A stretch of DNA of 11,437 bases from Thiodiazotropha sp037382205 (GTDB lineage Bacteria > Pseudomonadota > Gammaproteobacteria > Chromatiales > Chromatiaceae), in NCBI GenBank assembly GCA_037382205.1, contig JARRQD010000193.1, positions 1-11,437 on the forward strand. The letters are read 5' to 3'. Each line of letters opens with the position of its first letter. Within the stretch, counting starts at the first letter, position 1. Both the position numbers and the translations under genes were made by a program. This document shows, piece by piece, positions 1 through 6,794 of the stretch. The notes under the pieces were generated by a model, which searched no databases, had not been told where the DNA came from, and was given only the letters and a program-made list of their open reading frames with translations.

Positions 1-511
1 ATTTGGCGGTGGTTTTATCGCCACTGACGCCGACTGAGCAGACCATGCCCCCAGCGGCCTCGGATACGGCTCGCTTGACCTGATGAGCAATCTGTTGTGG
101 TGTGCCAAGCAGGCGTTGGCAGTGGGTGACGTCGAGAAAGGCCTCATCCACTGAAAAGATCTCCAGGTCAGGGGTGATCTCAGCGAGCGCCGTCATGATG
201 CGGGATGAGATCTGCGCATAGCGTTGCGGATTGGCTGGGATCTGTCTGAACCCGGGGCAGATACGTTTGGCCTCTTGCAAACGCATACCGGTGCGCACTC
301 CAAAAGCCCGAGCTTCGTAGGAGCTGGTGATGATGCAAGTGCCTTGGGCGCCATTGGTAATGCCGATGGGAACGCCCTGTAATTCGGGATGATCGATCTG
401 CTCCACGCTGCAGAAGAAGGCGTTCATATCCACCAGAATAATAGCGCGGGACCAGTGGCTGTCAGGGCATGTGTCGTCGAAGTGCACTAGTGATATTGAC
501 GGAGTTGGCAT
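1..511 (-). CDS. Y-family translesion DNA polymerase, DinB/UmuC-like (partial, N-terminal ~170 aa)
   Basis: Only the N-terminal palm and fingers region is present; the gene runs off the left edge. It should carry out error-prone lesion bypass as part of the SOS response. Seen in sequence: IILVDMNAFF holds the first catalytic Asp (D28) and an aromatic steric-gate position (F33). YEARAFGV at 65-72 matches the nucleotide-binding Tyr and Arg of DinB, and SVDEAFLDV at 120-128 has the D122-E123 pair. All catalytic acids are therefore intact, unlike the inactive ImuB branch. The usual DinB motif GVAPNKFLAK is replaced by GVSGDKTTAK. I chose ATG at 511 because AAGGGG lies 7 bases upstream; it overlaps the end of lexA by 25 bases, so the two genes are co-transcribed. 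A GTG at 487 is possible but has no ribosome binding site. DinB versus UmuC subtype is not settled. Confidence 0.88.
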   Translation of the reverse strand, partial: MPTPSISLVHFDDTCPDSHWSRAIILVDMNAFFCSVEQIDHPELQGVPIGITNGAQGTCIITSSYEARAFGVRTGMRLQEAKRICPGFRQIPANPQRYAQISSRIMTALAEITPDLEIFSVDEAFLDVTHCQRLLGTPQQIAHQVKRAVSEAAGGMVCSVGVSGDKTTAK

Positions 512-1086
512 ACCAGCACCCCTTGAATCCTTACCCGGTCTGCGGCATAGATCATGGGGGATATCTCAGCATTCTCGGCGATTAGCTTGATGCGTCCGCT
601 TTTAAGTCGCCTGAGTCGCTTTAAAGTGGCCTCCTGGTCGTCGATCAGGGCGACGACTATGGCATTGTCATCGGCGGTGTCGCAGCGCTCAATAATCACT
701 AGATCACCGTCCAGGATACCGATATCGATCATCGAGTCGCCTTTAACTTGAAGCGCATAGCGGTTGGCGCCGGTCAGGTACTCGGCCAGATCAAGACGCT
801 CCTGTCCGCTGATGGCCTCGATTGGCTGGCCGGCGGCAATGCTGCCCAGCAGGGGCAGACAGAACTTGGACTGTTCTTCGTCATCGACCAGTTCGATTCC
901 CCGTTTGCGGCCGGGAATCAGGCGGATGCGCCCAGCTTCCGCCAGTGCCTGCACGTGGCGGTGGGCGGTGCCTTTGGAGGTGATGCCGATTCCCTCGGCG
1001 ATTTCAATCAGCGAGGGGGCGTAGCCTCGCCGTTTCAGATAGCGGCGGATAAAGGTTAGGGCTTTGTGTTGTGTGGCAGTGAGCAT
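487..1086 (-). CDS. lexA: LexA SOS repressor / self-cleaving S24 peptidase
   Basis: Repressor of the SOS regulon that autocleaves when stimulated by RecA filaments. From ATG at 1086 it is 199 aa, close to the 202 aa of E. coli LexA. The N-terminal winged helix-turn-helix spans about 1-67, with a recognition helix region TSKGTAHRHVQALAEAG. The C-terminal peptidase has the scissile Ala85-Gly86 in SIAAGQP, the nucleophile Ser118 in KGDSM and the general base Lys156 in EATLKRL, all at canonical spacing. The reading frame stays open to an ATG at 1146, but that start would put an operator inside the coding sequence, so 1086 is preferred; its ribosome binding site (AGAG) is weak. The polymerase gene follows with a 25-base overlap. 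Presence of the HTH domain separates it from UmuD. The recognition helix differs from that of E. coli LexA, in line with the unusual operators upstream. Confidence 0.95.
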   Translation of the reverse strand: MLTATQHKALTFIRRYLKRRGYAPSLIEIAEGIGITSKGTAHRHVQALAEAGRIRLIPGRKRGIELVDDEEQSKFCLPLLGSIAAGQPIEAISGQERLDLAEYLTGANRYALQVKGDSMIDIGILDGDLVIIERCDTADDNAIVVALIDDQEATLKRLRRLKSGRIKLIAENAEISPMIYAADRVRIQGVLVCQLRQYH

Positions 1087-1091
1087 TTTGT

Positions 1092-1106
1092 GTTCTCTAA
1101 AAGTTC
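1092..1106 (-). promoter_or_regulatory. Putative LexA operator, proximal box (GAAC-N7-GAAC)
   Basis: On the minus strand this reads GAACTTTTAGAGAAC, a direct repeat of GAAC with a 7-base spacer; on the plus strand it is GTTC-N7-GTTC. That arrangement is the known SOS box of alphaproteobacteria, not the CTGT-N8-ACAG palindrome of enteric bacteria. It lies 5 bases upstream of the lexA start codon, within the leader, so a bound repressor would block transcription or early elongation. Together with the distal box it forms a pair. Binding is inferred. Confidence 0.6.
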
Positions 1107-1123
1107 TAGTGATCAGAGTTTGA

Positions 1124-1129
1124 AGTATA
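1124..1129 (-). promoter_or_regulatory. Probable -10 element of the lexA promoter
   Basis: TATACT on the minus strand is a 5/6 match to the sigma-70 -10 consensus, placed 38 bases before the lexA start codon and touching the distal GTTC box. No good -35 hexamer is seen 16-18 bases upstream (for example TACCAT), so the promoter is weak by consensus or uses another contact. Confidence 0.4.
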
Positions 1130-1144
1130 GAACATTGTGAGAAC
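1130..1144 (-). promoter_or_regulatory. Putative LexA operator, distal box (GTTC-N7-GTTC)
   Basis: On the minus strand this reads GTTCTCACAATGTTC, again two GTTC half sites 7 bases apart in direct orientation. It directly abuts the probable lexA -10 element (TATACT), so it occupies the -10/-35 spacer, a typical repressor position. Its orientation is opposite to that of the proximal box; the two centres are 38 bp apart, somewhat more than 3.5 helical turns. Confidence 0.62.
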
Positions 1145-1203
1145 AAATGGTATGGCCTGACGTTATGTGCGGTCTGTCTCTGTTATTCGGTCGAGAAGTT
1201 TTC

Positions 1204-1209
1204 TATAAT
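1204..1209 (+). promoter_or_regulatory. Candidate -10 element for the small membrane protein gene
   Basis: A perfect TATAAT lies in an AT-rich stretch 89 bases upstream of the next plus-strand start. The sequence 17 bases upstream (TGTTAT) is a poor -35. This is a weak candidate, given because it is the best -10 in the divergent gap between lexA and this gene. Confidence 0.3.
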
Positions 1210-1297
1210 TACATGATAATTAAAAGATAATTGTAACTATTCAGGAGGCCCTGTATTTTGCGGCATCTGTATGGTTAAAGATAATTAGGGAGGGAGT

Positions 1298-1651
1298 ATG
1301 CCTAACCGAGTTTTGCAGCGTCTGGCGTTGGTGCTTGCGATCGTAATGTTGACCCTATGGGGAGTGATTCTGATCGTTGATCCCTATTTGATTGTCGGCT
1401 TTTTCAGCAACGAACCGGTGAATCAGGCATTTGCCGGGATGATGGGGGCGGCCTTGCTGGGCTTGGCGTTCATCTCTCTGGCTGGGGTGACCCAGTGGAT
1501 GCAGACACCAAGGGCGTTAGGCATTGCGATGGGGATTCTGGTGGTGGAGACCGCCTACTTGATGTTGGGGAGTGGCGTCATGCTGGTGACCCTGCCCACG
1601 ACGATCAGCCTGGTAACCGCAGCAGCGGTGGCCTTCTTTCTGCTGGTTTGA
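1298..1651 (+). CDS. Small polytopic membrane protein, function unknown
   Basis: A 117-residue protein that is almost entirely hydrophobic. Four membrane helices can be placed at about 10-33, 44-64, 72-92 and 95-116, with only short polar loops (FSNEPVNQ, QWMQTPR). It has no Cys or His clusters, no signal peptide distinct from the first helix, and ends right after the last helix with no tail. The start is well supported: GGGAGG lies a few bases before the ATG at 1298. It is divergent from lexA and not part of an obvious operon, as more than 350 bases separate it from the next gene. I do not recognise the family. The even spacing of helices recalls small DUF-type membrane proteins, and no activity can be assigned. 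Confidence 0.75.
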   Translation: MPNRVLQRLALVLAIVMLTLWGVILIVDPYLIVGFFSNEPVNQAFAGMMGAALLGLAFISLAGVTQWMQTPRALGIAMGILVVETAYLMLGSGVMLVTLPTTISLVTAAAVAFFLLV

Positions 1652-1793
1652 TTGTTGTTTTTAGCTTCCGCGCTTGTTGTGATAGGTGTTATCCATAACT
1701 GGTGTTCGCCATGAGCGTAAAACCACGGCTGCAGGAATAACATTCTTAATGTGTCCTGGTTCACAGGACTTAGGTTATAAAATCCACTTAAAT

Positions 1794-1804
1794 TGGTATA
1801 TAAT
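1794..1804 (+). promoter_or_regulatory. Candidate promoter of the response regulator/kinase operon
   Basis: The sequence TGGTATATAAT contains TATAAT at 1799-1804 and, in the shifted register, an extended -10 (TGG followed by TATATA). The upstream -35 region (TTATAA or GTTATA) is poor. Several CTTAA-type words (1745, 1787) lie upstream and could be half sites for a PmrA/QseB-type regulator, but their spacing is not regular. Confidence 0.35.
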
Positions 1805-1917
1805 TCCCAATAATTGCTCTACTGCTCAGTTTGCTTGCTATGCTATTTGGGTGGTATTTCGCAATGGTTATGCCATAGATTTGTCGTCCAATCGGATGGA
1901 CGGCGCTAACTTATGCC

Positions 1918-1932
1918 GGGTGCGGGGCACCC
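1918..1932 (+). other. Perfect 6-bp hairpin in the response regulator leader
   Basis: GGGTGC and GCACCC flank a 3-base GGG loop. All six pairs match and five of the six bases in each arm are G or C, so it should fold in RNA. It sits 74 bases before the start codon and is not followed by a T-tract, so it is not a classical terminator. Confidence 0.4.
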
Positions 1933-2005
1933 ATATCTTAATTGGATTGGGTCCAGGATGGCGCTTCGCTGCTTGGTCCGTGACATATTGTTGCGCGGGG
2001 GATGT

Positions 2006-2695
2006 ATGTCAGTCGACATGAACCTGTTATTGGTTGAAGACGATGAGATGCTTGGGGAAGGCATTAAAACGGTCATGGAACGCCGTGGTATGAGTATCGA
2101 TTGGGTATGCGATGGTCTTTCCGCAATGCAATCGGTTAAAAGTGCTTACTATGATGTTCTACTGCTTGATCTGAACATACCCTGGTTGTCTGGGCTTGAG
2201 GTATTGGCCAGACTTCGGTCCGAAGGGAATCAAATACCGGTTCTGGTTTTGACGGCACGCTCAGAGGTCTTAGATCGGGTCAAGGCGCTCGATGGGGGAG
2301 CTGATGATTATGTCGTCAAACCCTTTGATATTGATGAGCTCTGTGCCCGTATTCGGGCGTTACACCGACGCCACAGCGGTCAAGAACCGGAGATGCTTCG
2401 GCATGGTGATTTGGTCTTGGACCCCTCAGCGCATACTGTAAAAATTCAAAACAGCGCCGTGGCCCTTTCTGCTAAAGAGTTTGACATCCTACACAGCCTG
2501 ATGGAAAACATGGGGCGGGTTATGTCGCGTCGTAAACTCAGTGAACAGGTTTATTGCCTTGACGATGATGTAGAGAGTAATGCTATAGAGGTTCACATCC
2601 ACCATTTACGGAAGAAGCTGGGAGATCATCCGATTCGCACTGTGAGAGGTGTTGGATATGTAATTGAGAAACCATCTATGTTCGTCAAGAGTTGA
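2006..2695 (+). CDS. OmpR/PhoB-family response regulator (QseB/PmrA-like)
   Basis: A 229-residue DNA-binding response regulator, probably phosphorylated by the kinase encoded next. Receiver domain at about 5-120: acidic pocket D12-D13 (LLLVEDDEM), phospho-acceptor D55 (VLLLDLNIP), switch T83 (VLTARSE) and K105 (VVKPFD). The C-terminal winged helix spans about 130-222, with the typical SAKEFDILHSLMEN and VHIHHLRKKLG, and ends in IRTVRGVGYVIE, the hallmark of the OmpR subfamily. The frame opens earlier at 1913, but the family begins at MNLLLVEDDE, so the start is ATG 2006 (GGGGGA just upstream) or ATG 2018. The gene is 66 bases from the kinase gene. The direct targets are unknown; QseB/PmrA-type regulators often autoregulate. 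Confidence 0.93.
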   Translation: MSVDMNLLLVEDDEMLGEGIKTVMERRGMSIDWVCDGLSAMQSVKSAYYDVLLLDLNIPWLSGLEVLARLRSEGNQIPVLVLTARSEVLDRVKALDGGADDYVVKPFDIDELCARIRALHRRHSGQEPEMLRHGDLVLDPSAHTVKIQNSAVALSAKEFDILHSLMENMGRVMSRRKLSEQVYCLDDDVESNAIEVHIHHLRKKLGDHPIRTVRGVGYVIEKPSMFVKS

Positions 2696-2761
2696 AGAAA
2701 GGTTTCTAAATATCAACACACTTTATTACCAGGCTAATAATTTTGCAGCCAGGGAGTTGTG

Positions 2762-4102
2762 ATGATTGTCCGCTCAATTCGCTTGCGGTTGTTGATGATG
2801 ATTTCTCTGGCTATTCTGCTTTTGTGGGGCACCACATTTGGCTTCACCTGGTGGCGGACCAGTCGGGATATCAATCAGGTCTATGATGCGGAATTGAAAT
2901 TAGTGGCAAGGCTGTTGTCCGTGGCAACCGTACATGAGCTGGAAGAGTTTGATCTTGAGGATTACCAGATCAACCTGAGCGAGTCAGGCTACGAGTTTCC
3001 ATTGTTGGTTCAGGTATGGTCCGCAGACAATATATTGGTTATTCGGGGACCTAAGGCACCCGATTCTGCCCTCACATCATCCAAGGTAGACGGTTATTCT
3101 GATAGTGTATTTAACGGTGAAGGCTGGCGTGTCTACACCCTAAATATCCCGCAGCACAACTACCGGATCCATGTGGCGCGAGGCCATGCTGTCAGTGAAG
3201 CAATGGTCGGCTCGTTCGTTCGGGATGTGGTTAAACCGCTACTGATTGTATTGCCGCTTTCAGGCATGCTCTGGTTCATCATACAGCAGGGATTCAGGCC
3301 ACTACGATCGATATCCCAACTGATTGGAGAACGGGATTATGACTATCTTAATCCTGTAACAGCAGAACATGTTCCTGAAGAGGTGGCGGATCTGGTCAAT
3401 GAGCTGAATGGTTTATTGAGAAGGCTCAAAATATCGATTGAAAGACATAATCGGTTTACTGACGATGTTGCGCATGAACTGCGCACCCCGATTGCCGGTA
3501 TGCTGGTACAGCTGCAGTCGAGCATCACTGGCCAAACAGATGCAGAGCGTCAAAAAGGTTTGACACAAATCAGTAAGGGTTTGAATCATCTCAATCATGT
3601 GGTGAATCAATTACTCATACTCGCATCGATCGAGCCGGAAAAAATTAGAATGCAGTTTGAGGTATTCGATTTGGTTTCTGTTGCCGAGGACGTTCTATCC
3701 GATATTTCGCCAAGCGCACTGAGTAAACAGATAGAGATGGAGTTGATTGCTGATCAGCGGATTAAGTTGACTGGTAATCGAGAAATGATGGTCATTCTGT
3801 TGAATAATCTGGTGACCAACGCCATGAAGTTTACACCCAGTGGGAATAAAATTTCTGTTTTCATCAAGTATCACGATACAGGGGTTGAACTCGTTGTTGA
3901 AGATTCTGGCCCAGGTATTCCAGACGATAAGAAAAAGTGGGTTTTCGAACGCTTGAATCGCCTGCCTGGAGAGACTGAGCCGGGCAGTGGATTAGGTCTC
4001 CCAATTGTTAAGGAAATATGTGAATTACACCAAGGCGTAATCACATTAAAAGATCGTCAGGATGGTCATGGGCTAATTGTGAACCTGTTCTTTCCTGCTT
4101 AA
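2762..4102 (+). CDS. Membrane sensor histidine kinase (QseC/PmrB-like)
   Basis: A 446-residue inner-membrane kinase pairing with the regulator upstream. First membrane helix at about 10-31, periplasmic sensor at 32-158 starting with the VYDAELKLVARLL pattern of the 2CSK_N sensor domain found in QseC and PmrB, and second helix at about 159-178. After a HAMP-like linker comes the H-box with phospho-acceptor His238 (DVAHELRTP), the N-box (NNLVTNAMKFTP, N349 and N353), G1 (VEDSGPGIP), an F-box (FERLNR) and G2 (GSGLGLPIV). All catalytic motifs are intact and the length is normal for QseC. ATG 2762 is preferred over the adjacent GTG 2759 because AGGGAG is then 5 bases away. The acidic stretch HELEEFDLEDY (58-68) in the sensor contains an ExxE motif. 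The ligand is unknown. Confidence 0.93.
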   Translation: MIVRSIRLRLLMMISLAILLLWGTTFGFTWWRTSRDINQVYDAELKLVARLLSVATVHELEEFDLEDYQINLSESGYEFPLLVQVWSADNILVIRGPKAPDSALTSSKVDGYSDSVFNGEGWRVYTLNIPQHNYRIHVARGHAVSEAMVGSFVRDVVKPLLIVLPLSGMLWFIIQQGFRPLRSISQLIGERDYDYLNPVTAEHVPEEVADLVNELNGLLRRLKISIERHNRFTDDVAHELRTPIAGMLVQLQSSITGQTDAERQKGLTQISKGLNHLNHVVNQLLILASIEPEKIRMQFEVFDLVSVAEDVLSDISPSALSKQIEMELIADQRIKLTGNREMMVILLNNLVTNAMKFTPSGNKISVFIKYHDTGVELVVEDSGPGIPDDKKKWVFERLNRLPGETEPGSGLGLPIVKEICELHQGVITLKDRQDGHGLIVNLFFPA

Positions 4103-4359
4103 GTGAATCTTAAGTATTGACGGCTATGTTTTGATTAACCCGGTGATCATAGAGTTCGCTTTCAGCTGATGAGGGTGATTCCAGAACTGCATTTCGCCCT
4201 GATGGTAACAGTGCCACCTTTGAAAAAGGTTATACGGTCGGATGTGTTGAGCGTCACGAGAATGAAATAGATCACGACTGATTGTCAGGCAGTTTTACCC
4301 TTACCCGCATGTCTCCCCTCATGCTCGGTGGGTGATTGGTGAGTCAATCTGTACGTCGG

Positions 4360-5034
4360 TTATTGTTTAAGTGAATACGCCATTGCGTATCTCACGGGCA
4401 GTGGGCAATCTAACTCATCTGGCCGTTTCGGGAATGGTTGAGCTGACTTGATGGCTTTTTTGGCGGCTTTACGTAGCAGACCGTGTGCCCCTTGAATCTG
4501 CAACTCGCTGATATCTCCGCCACATGAGAGTTTGAAACTGACGTTTACTTTTCCCTCAATGTTTTTGCGACGAGCCAGGCTGGGATAGCGCTTCTTTTTT
4601 TCGATGCTGGAAAGAATTTTTGCAAGGTAGATCTCCATCAGTTTTGCCTTGGGCTGAGCTTTTGGTGGCGAGGGTTGAGCAACTTGCTCCGGTTGGCTAG
4701 GGCGAACTGGTTTGCTTACAGGTTGCTGTACTGGTCGCTTTTTCAGTGCTTGCATTTTACGTTTGACCGGCTTTTTCTTGGGTGTAACTTTAGGCTTGGT
4801 TTTTGGTTTAGGTTTGGGGGGCTGCTTTATCGCTTTTTTCTCAATAGGTTTTTGCTGAACTGTTTTTGGCGCAGGTTGAGTGAAGTTGAGTTGAACCAAT
4901 AACGGATCGATTTTAGGTTTCGCAAACTTTGCCTTTTCAACACGGCTGTCAGACCAGCCGGTTATCACGACCGTGTGCAGACCGAGCGAAAGGCAAATGG
5001 CAGCCATGTACCTGAAGAACTTCTTCTTACTCAT
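4360..5034 (-). CDS. tonB: TonB energy-transducing protein
   Basis: A 224-residue inner-membrane protein that spans the periplasm and passes proton-motive-force energy to outer-membrane receptors. The N-terminal anchor (about 6-26) carries Ser16-x3-His20, at the same positions as the functional pair of E. coli TonB. A long Lys/Pro-rich spacer follows (about 55-130, many PKP and KPK runs). The C-terminal TonB domain shows YPSLARRKNIEGKVNVSF and a terminal Pro-rich strand region. Its start overlaps the exbD stop as ATGA, and it is the last gene of the operon. It is likely dedicated to the receptor encoded in the same operon, though service to other receptors cannot be excluded. No clear terminator is seen downstream, in the 257 bases it shares with the converging kinase gene. 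Confidence 0.93.
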   Translation of the reverse strand: MSKKKFFRYMAAICLSLGLHTVVITGWSDSRVEKAKFAKPKIDPLLVQLNFTQPAPKTVQQKPIEKKAIKQPPKPKPKTKPKVTPKKKPVKRKMQALKKRPVQQPVSKPVRPSQPEQVAQPSPPKAQPKAKLMEIYLAKILSSIEKKKRYPSLARRKNIEGKVNVSFKLSCGGDISELQIQGAHGLLRKAAKKAIKSAQPFPKRPDELDCPLPVRYAMAYSLKQ

Positions 5035-5432
5035 GGCTTGTCGGTCAGGATATCCAGTGATTCTGCACCCGCGCTGCGGGCTACATCGATGATTTTTATG
5101 GCCTTACCAAACTGGGCTGATCGGTCACCTTTGAGTTGTACCACCCGTTTGCTGTTTGCATGAATCATCGCACTCAAGGTCTCTTCAAGCTGTTCCGATG
5201 GTGTAGACTCCCCATCAAGTAGAATTTCTCCTGTGGGTAGCAGGCTGATTACCAATGGTTCATCTTCCTGGCTCGAATGGCTGCTGATGGCCTCAGGCAG
5301 CTGTATATCGATTGCCTGATCCTCGATAAAGTGTGCCGTTAGCATGAAAAAAACCAGCAGCAGAAATACGATGTCGATCAGCGGGGTAAGATTCAGCACG
5401 TGACTGGAGTGTCTGCGATACTCATACGCCAT
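5031..5432 (-). CDS. exbD: ExbD-family proton channel subunit
   Basis: A 133-residue biopolymer transport protein that works with ExbB and TonB. A single membrane helix near 13-32 contains Asp20 in NLTPLIDIVFLLLVFFM, the counterpart of the essential proton-carrying Asp25 of E. coli ExbD. A periplasmic domain follows to the C terminus, with the usual pattern of acidic and Gly residues (LPTGEILLDGE, VVQLKGDRSAQFGKAIKIIDVARSAG). Its start overlaps the exbB end by 11 bases, with GGGAG upstream, and its end overlaps tonB by 4. TolR is an alternative name on homology alone, but the adjacent tonB and receptor genes favour ExbD. Confidence 0.93.
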   Translation of the reverse strand: MAYEYRRHSSHVLNLTPLIDIVFLLLVFFMLTAHFIEDQAIDIQLPEAISSHSSQEDEPLVISLLPTGEILLDGESTPSEQLEETLSAMIHANSKRVVQLKGDRSAQFGKAIKIIDVARSAGAESLDILTDKP

Positions 5433-6084
5433 CAGTGACAGTCTCCCAATGGGGTGTTTGAGGTTCTTCCTGCTGGCTGACAGTCGACGAAGAGCGGCGC
5501 TCCAGTAAAAGTGCGATGCAGCGAGTCATCGAGAGTGCTCGTCTCTCCAAGCTGCCTTCCAGAAAGTGGAGCAGCAGTAACAGAGGTATCGCCACTGCGA
5601 GACCGACACCAGTCGTAATCATGGCCTCCCAGATTCCTCCGGCAAGGGCCTGAGCATCCACCTTACCACCAGCCGACTCAATGACCATAAAGGCCTTGAT
5701 CATGCCAGTGATGGTACCTAGCAGACCGAGCAGGGGGGCCGTATTACCAAGAATAGAGAGAGTGCGCAGGCCAAACGCCATTCGTTGCACCTCTTCATCG
5801 CGCACTCGATTACCAACTCCCTGCAGATCTTTCACACCTTCACTATCGGCCTGTACCATGGCTTGAATGATTCGAGCTTCCGGTCCTTTCAATTGTGTGA
5901 CTTGTTGCTTGCGATCCTTTTGTTCGAGTAACTGACCGAGATTCGATAACAATTTCCTGGGTAGTCGTCGTAGGCGCAGAAAGAGCAAGTAACGCTCAAG
6001 CACAATGGCCAGACCTATTGATGAGTAGGCGAGGAGAACCCATATCACTGGCCCCCCTTTTGCGATCAGTTCTTCAGTGTTCAT
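5422..6084 (-). CDS. exbB: ExbB/MotA/TolQ-family proton channel subunit
   Basis: A 220-residue inner-membrane protein forming the pentameric scaffold around ExbD. Three membrane segments: about 12-31, 105-135 (LGNTAPLLGLLGTITGMIKAF, the family signature) and 150-177 (EAMITTGVGLAVAIP), the last with Glu153 matching the conserved Glu of ExbB and TolQ. The cytoplasmic loop lies between the first two. The frame opens earlier, at 6114, but ATG 6084 overlaps the stop of the upstream gene as ATGA and follows AGGATGG, so it is preferred; the ATG at 6096 would have no spacing from the same signal. The C-terminal tail after the last helix is short and polar. Confidence 0.92.
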   Translation of the reverse strand: MNTEELIAKGGPVIWVLLAYSSIGLAIVLERYLLFLRLRRLPRKLLSNLGQLLEQKDRKQQVTQLKGPEARIIQAMVQADSEGVKDLQGVGNRVRDEEVQRMAFGLRTLSILGNTAPLLGLLGTITGMIKAFMVIESAGGKVDAQALAGGIWEAMITTGVGLAVAIPLLLLLHFLEGSLERRALSMTRCIALLLERRSSSTVSQQEEPQTPHWETVTDGV

Positions 6085-6794
6085 GGTGTTGTCCATCCTA
6101 GGGCTGTGGCGCATCCGATCAGTATGAGTAGTCCGATGCTGGTATTTTCCAAGGCGAGCCGGTGACGATTCAAGTGGTGTCTTACCTGTTGTGCAAAATG
6201 GGCAAGACCGGTTGCGAAAATCAGGGTTGGTAGAAACACTGCACCCATGGCAAAACCGGCGCCTAAAACCACACCGTTAAGCAGGCTTGCGCTGGTGGCT
6301 GCCGCGAGTATCAAGGTTGTCAGGGGCGCACAGGGATTGAGGGCCATGCCAAAGCCCATCAGATAGAGGCTGCTCGGCAGGCCTTTGCGGCTCAGTGGCA
6401 CGAGTGTCAGGTTTGAGCTAATCTCGCCGGGCGCCATCGACAAACTGGCTTGGCAAGCAGATTCGCAGGGTTTTGACTGGCGACGGAAAATGATCGAAAG
6501 GGCGACCAGTATCGTTGCACCACCCAGGAACCAGCGTACCCAGGGCTCAGCAACCAGATCTTCCACCCAGAGTCCCGCCCATCCAGCAGCTCCTGCCAGC
6601 AGGGTGTAGCCGGTAATACGCCCAAGTGAGAAGGGTAGCAGGGTACGCCAGGCTCCCCGGTCGTGTTGGCCACTTCCGATAAATACTGGTCCCAGATAGG
6701 GAAGACAGGCTATGGTGCAGGGCCCAGCTCCGAAACTGAGACCGAGCAGTAGGGCTGAGCCAAAGCTCAGGCTGACAGGTTCGATAGGGATCAT
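6081..6794 (-). CDS. CcdA/DsbD-type (DsbD_2 / UreH-like) six-helix membrane protein
   Basis: A 237-residue polytopic inner-membrane protein. The two halves each start with a Pro-Cys motif typical of the CcdA/DsbD-beta and UreH-like families: GAGPCTIACLP (C26, C30) and ALNPCAPLTT (C155). In CcdA-like proteins such cysteines relay electrons from cytoplasmic thioredoxin to periplasmic partners. A further pair, KPCESAC (C110, C114), lies in the central polar loop. Helices can be placed at about 8-30, 50-75, 85-103, 140-168, 172-198 and 215-235. The start overlaps the preceding gene's stop as ATGA, and its own stop overlaps exbB the same way. Members are often annotated as sulfite exporter TauE/SafE or cytochrome c biogenesis protein; which name is right here is not decided. 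The context with a polyferredoxin argues for a redox job or metal-related transport. Confidence 0.82.
   Translation of the reverse strand: MIPIEPVSLSFGSALLLGLSFGAGPCTIACLPYLGPVFIGSGQHDRGAWRTLLPFSLGRITGYTLLAGAAGWAGLWVEDLVAEPWVRWFLGGATILVALSIIFRRQSKPCESACQASLSMAPGEISSNLTLVPLSRKGLPSSLYLMGFGMALNPCAPLTTLILAAATSASLLNGVVLGAGFAMGAVFLPTLIFATGLAHFAQQVRHHLNRHRLALENTSIGLLILIGCATALGWTTP

Larger units (their letters stand above)
1652..2005 (+). other. Gene-free leader region before the two-component system
   Basis: No convincing gene. A frame open from 1686 to 2021 encodes a Cys- and Trp-scattered protein with no family features and overlaps the response regulator start. The region holds a promoter candidate near 1794-1804 and a perfect hairpin at 1918-1932. 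If transcription starts near 1811, the response regulator would have a leader of roughly 195 bases. Confidence 0.5.

Noticed and set aside
1087..1146. Upstream extension of LexA to an ATG at 1146
   Set aside because: The extra 20 residues match no LexA N terminus and would put both operator boxes and the -10 inside or at the start of the gene.
1913..2005. Early start of the response regulator
   Set aside because: The added residues are not part of any receiver domain; the domain starts at MNLLLVEDDE, and GGGGGA precedes ATG 2006.
1686..2021. 111-codon plus-strand frame before the response regulator
   Set aside because: No family pattern, no convincing ribosome binding site, and it overlaps the true response regulator start and leader.
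4216..4230. Hairpin ACCTTT-GAA-AAAGGT as a terminator between the kinase gene and tonB
   Set aside because: The stem is weak and AT-rich and has no T-tract on either side, so termination cannot be supported.
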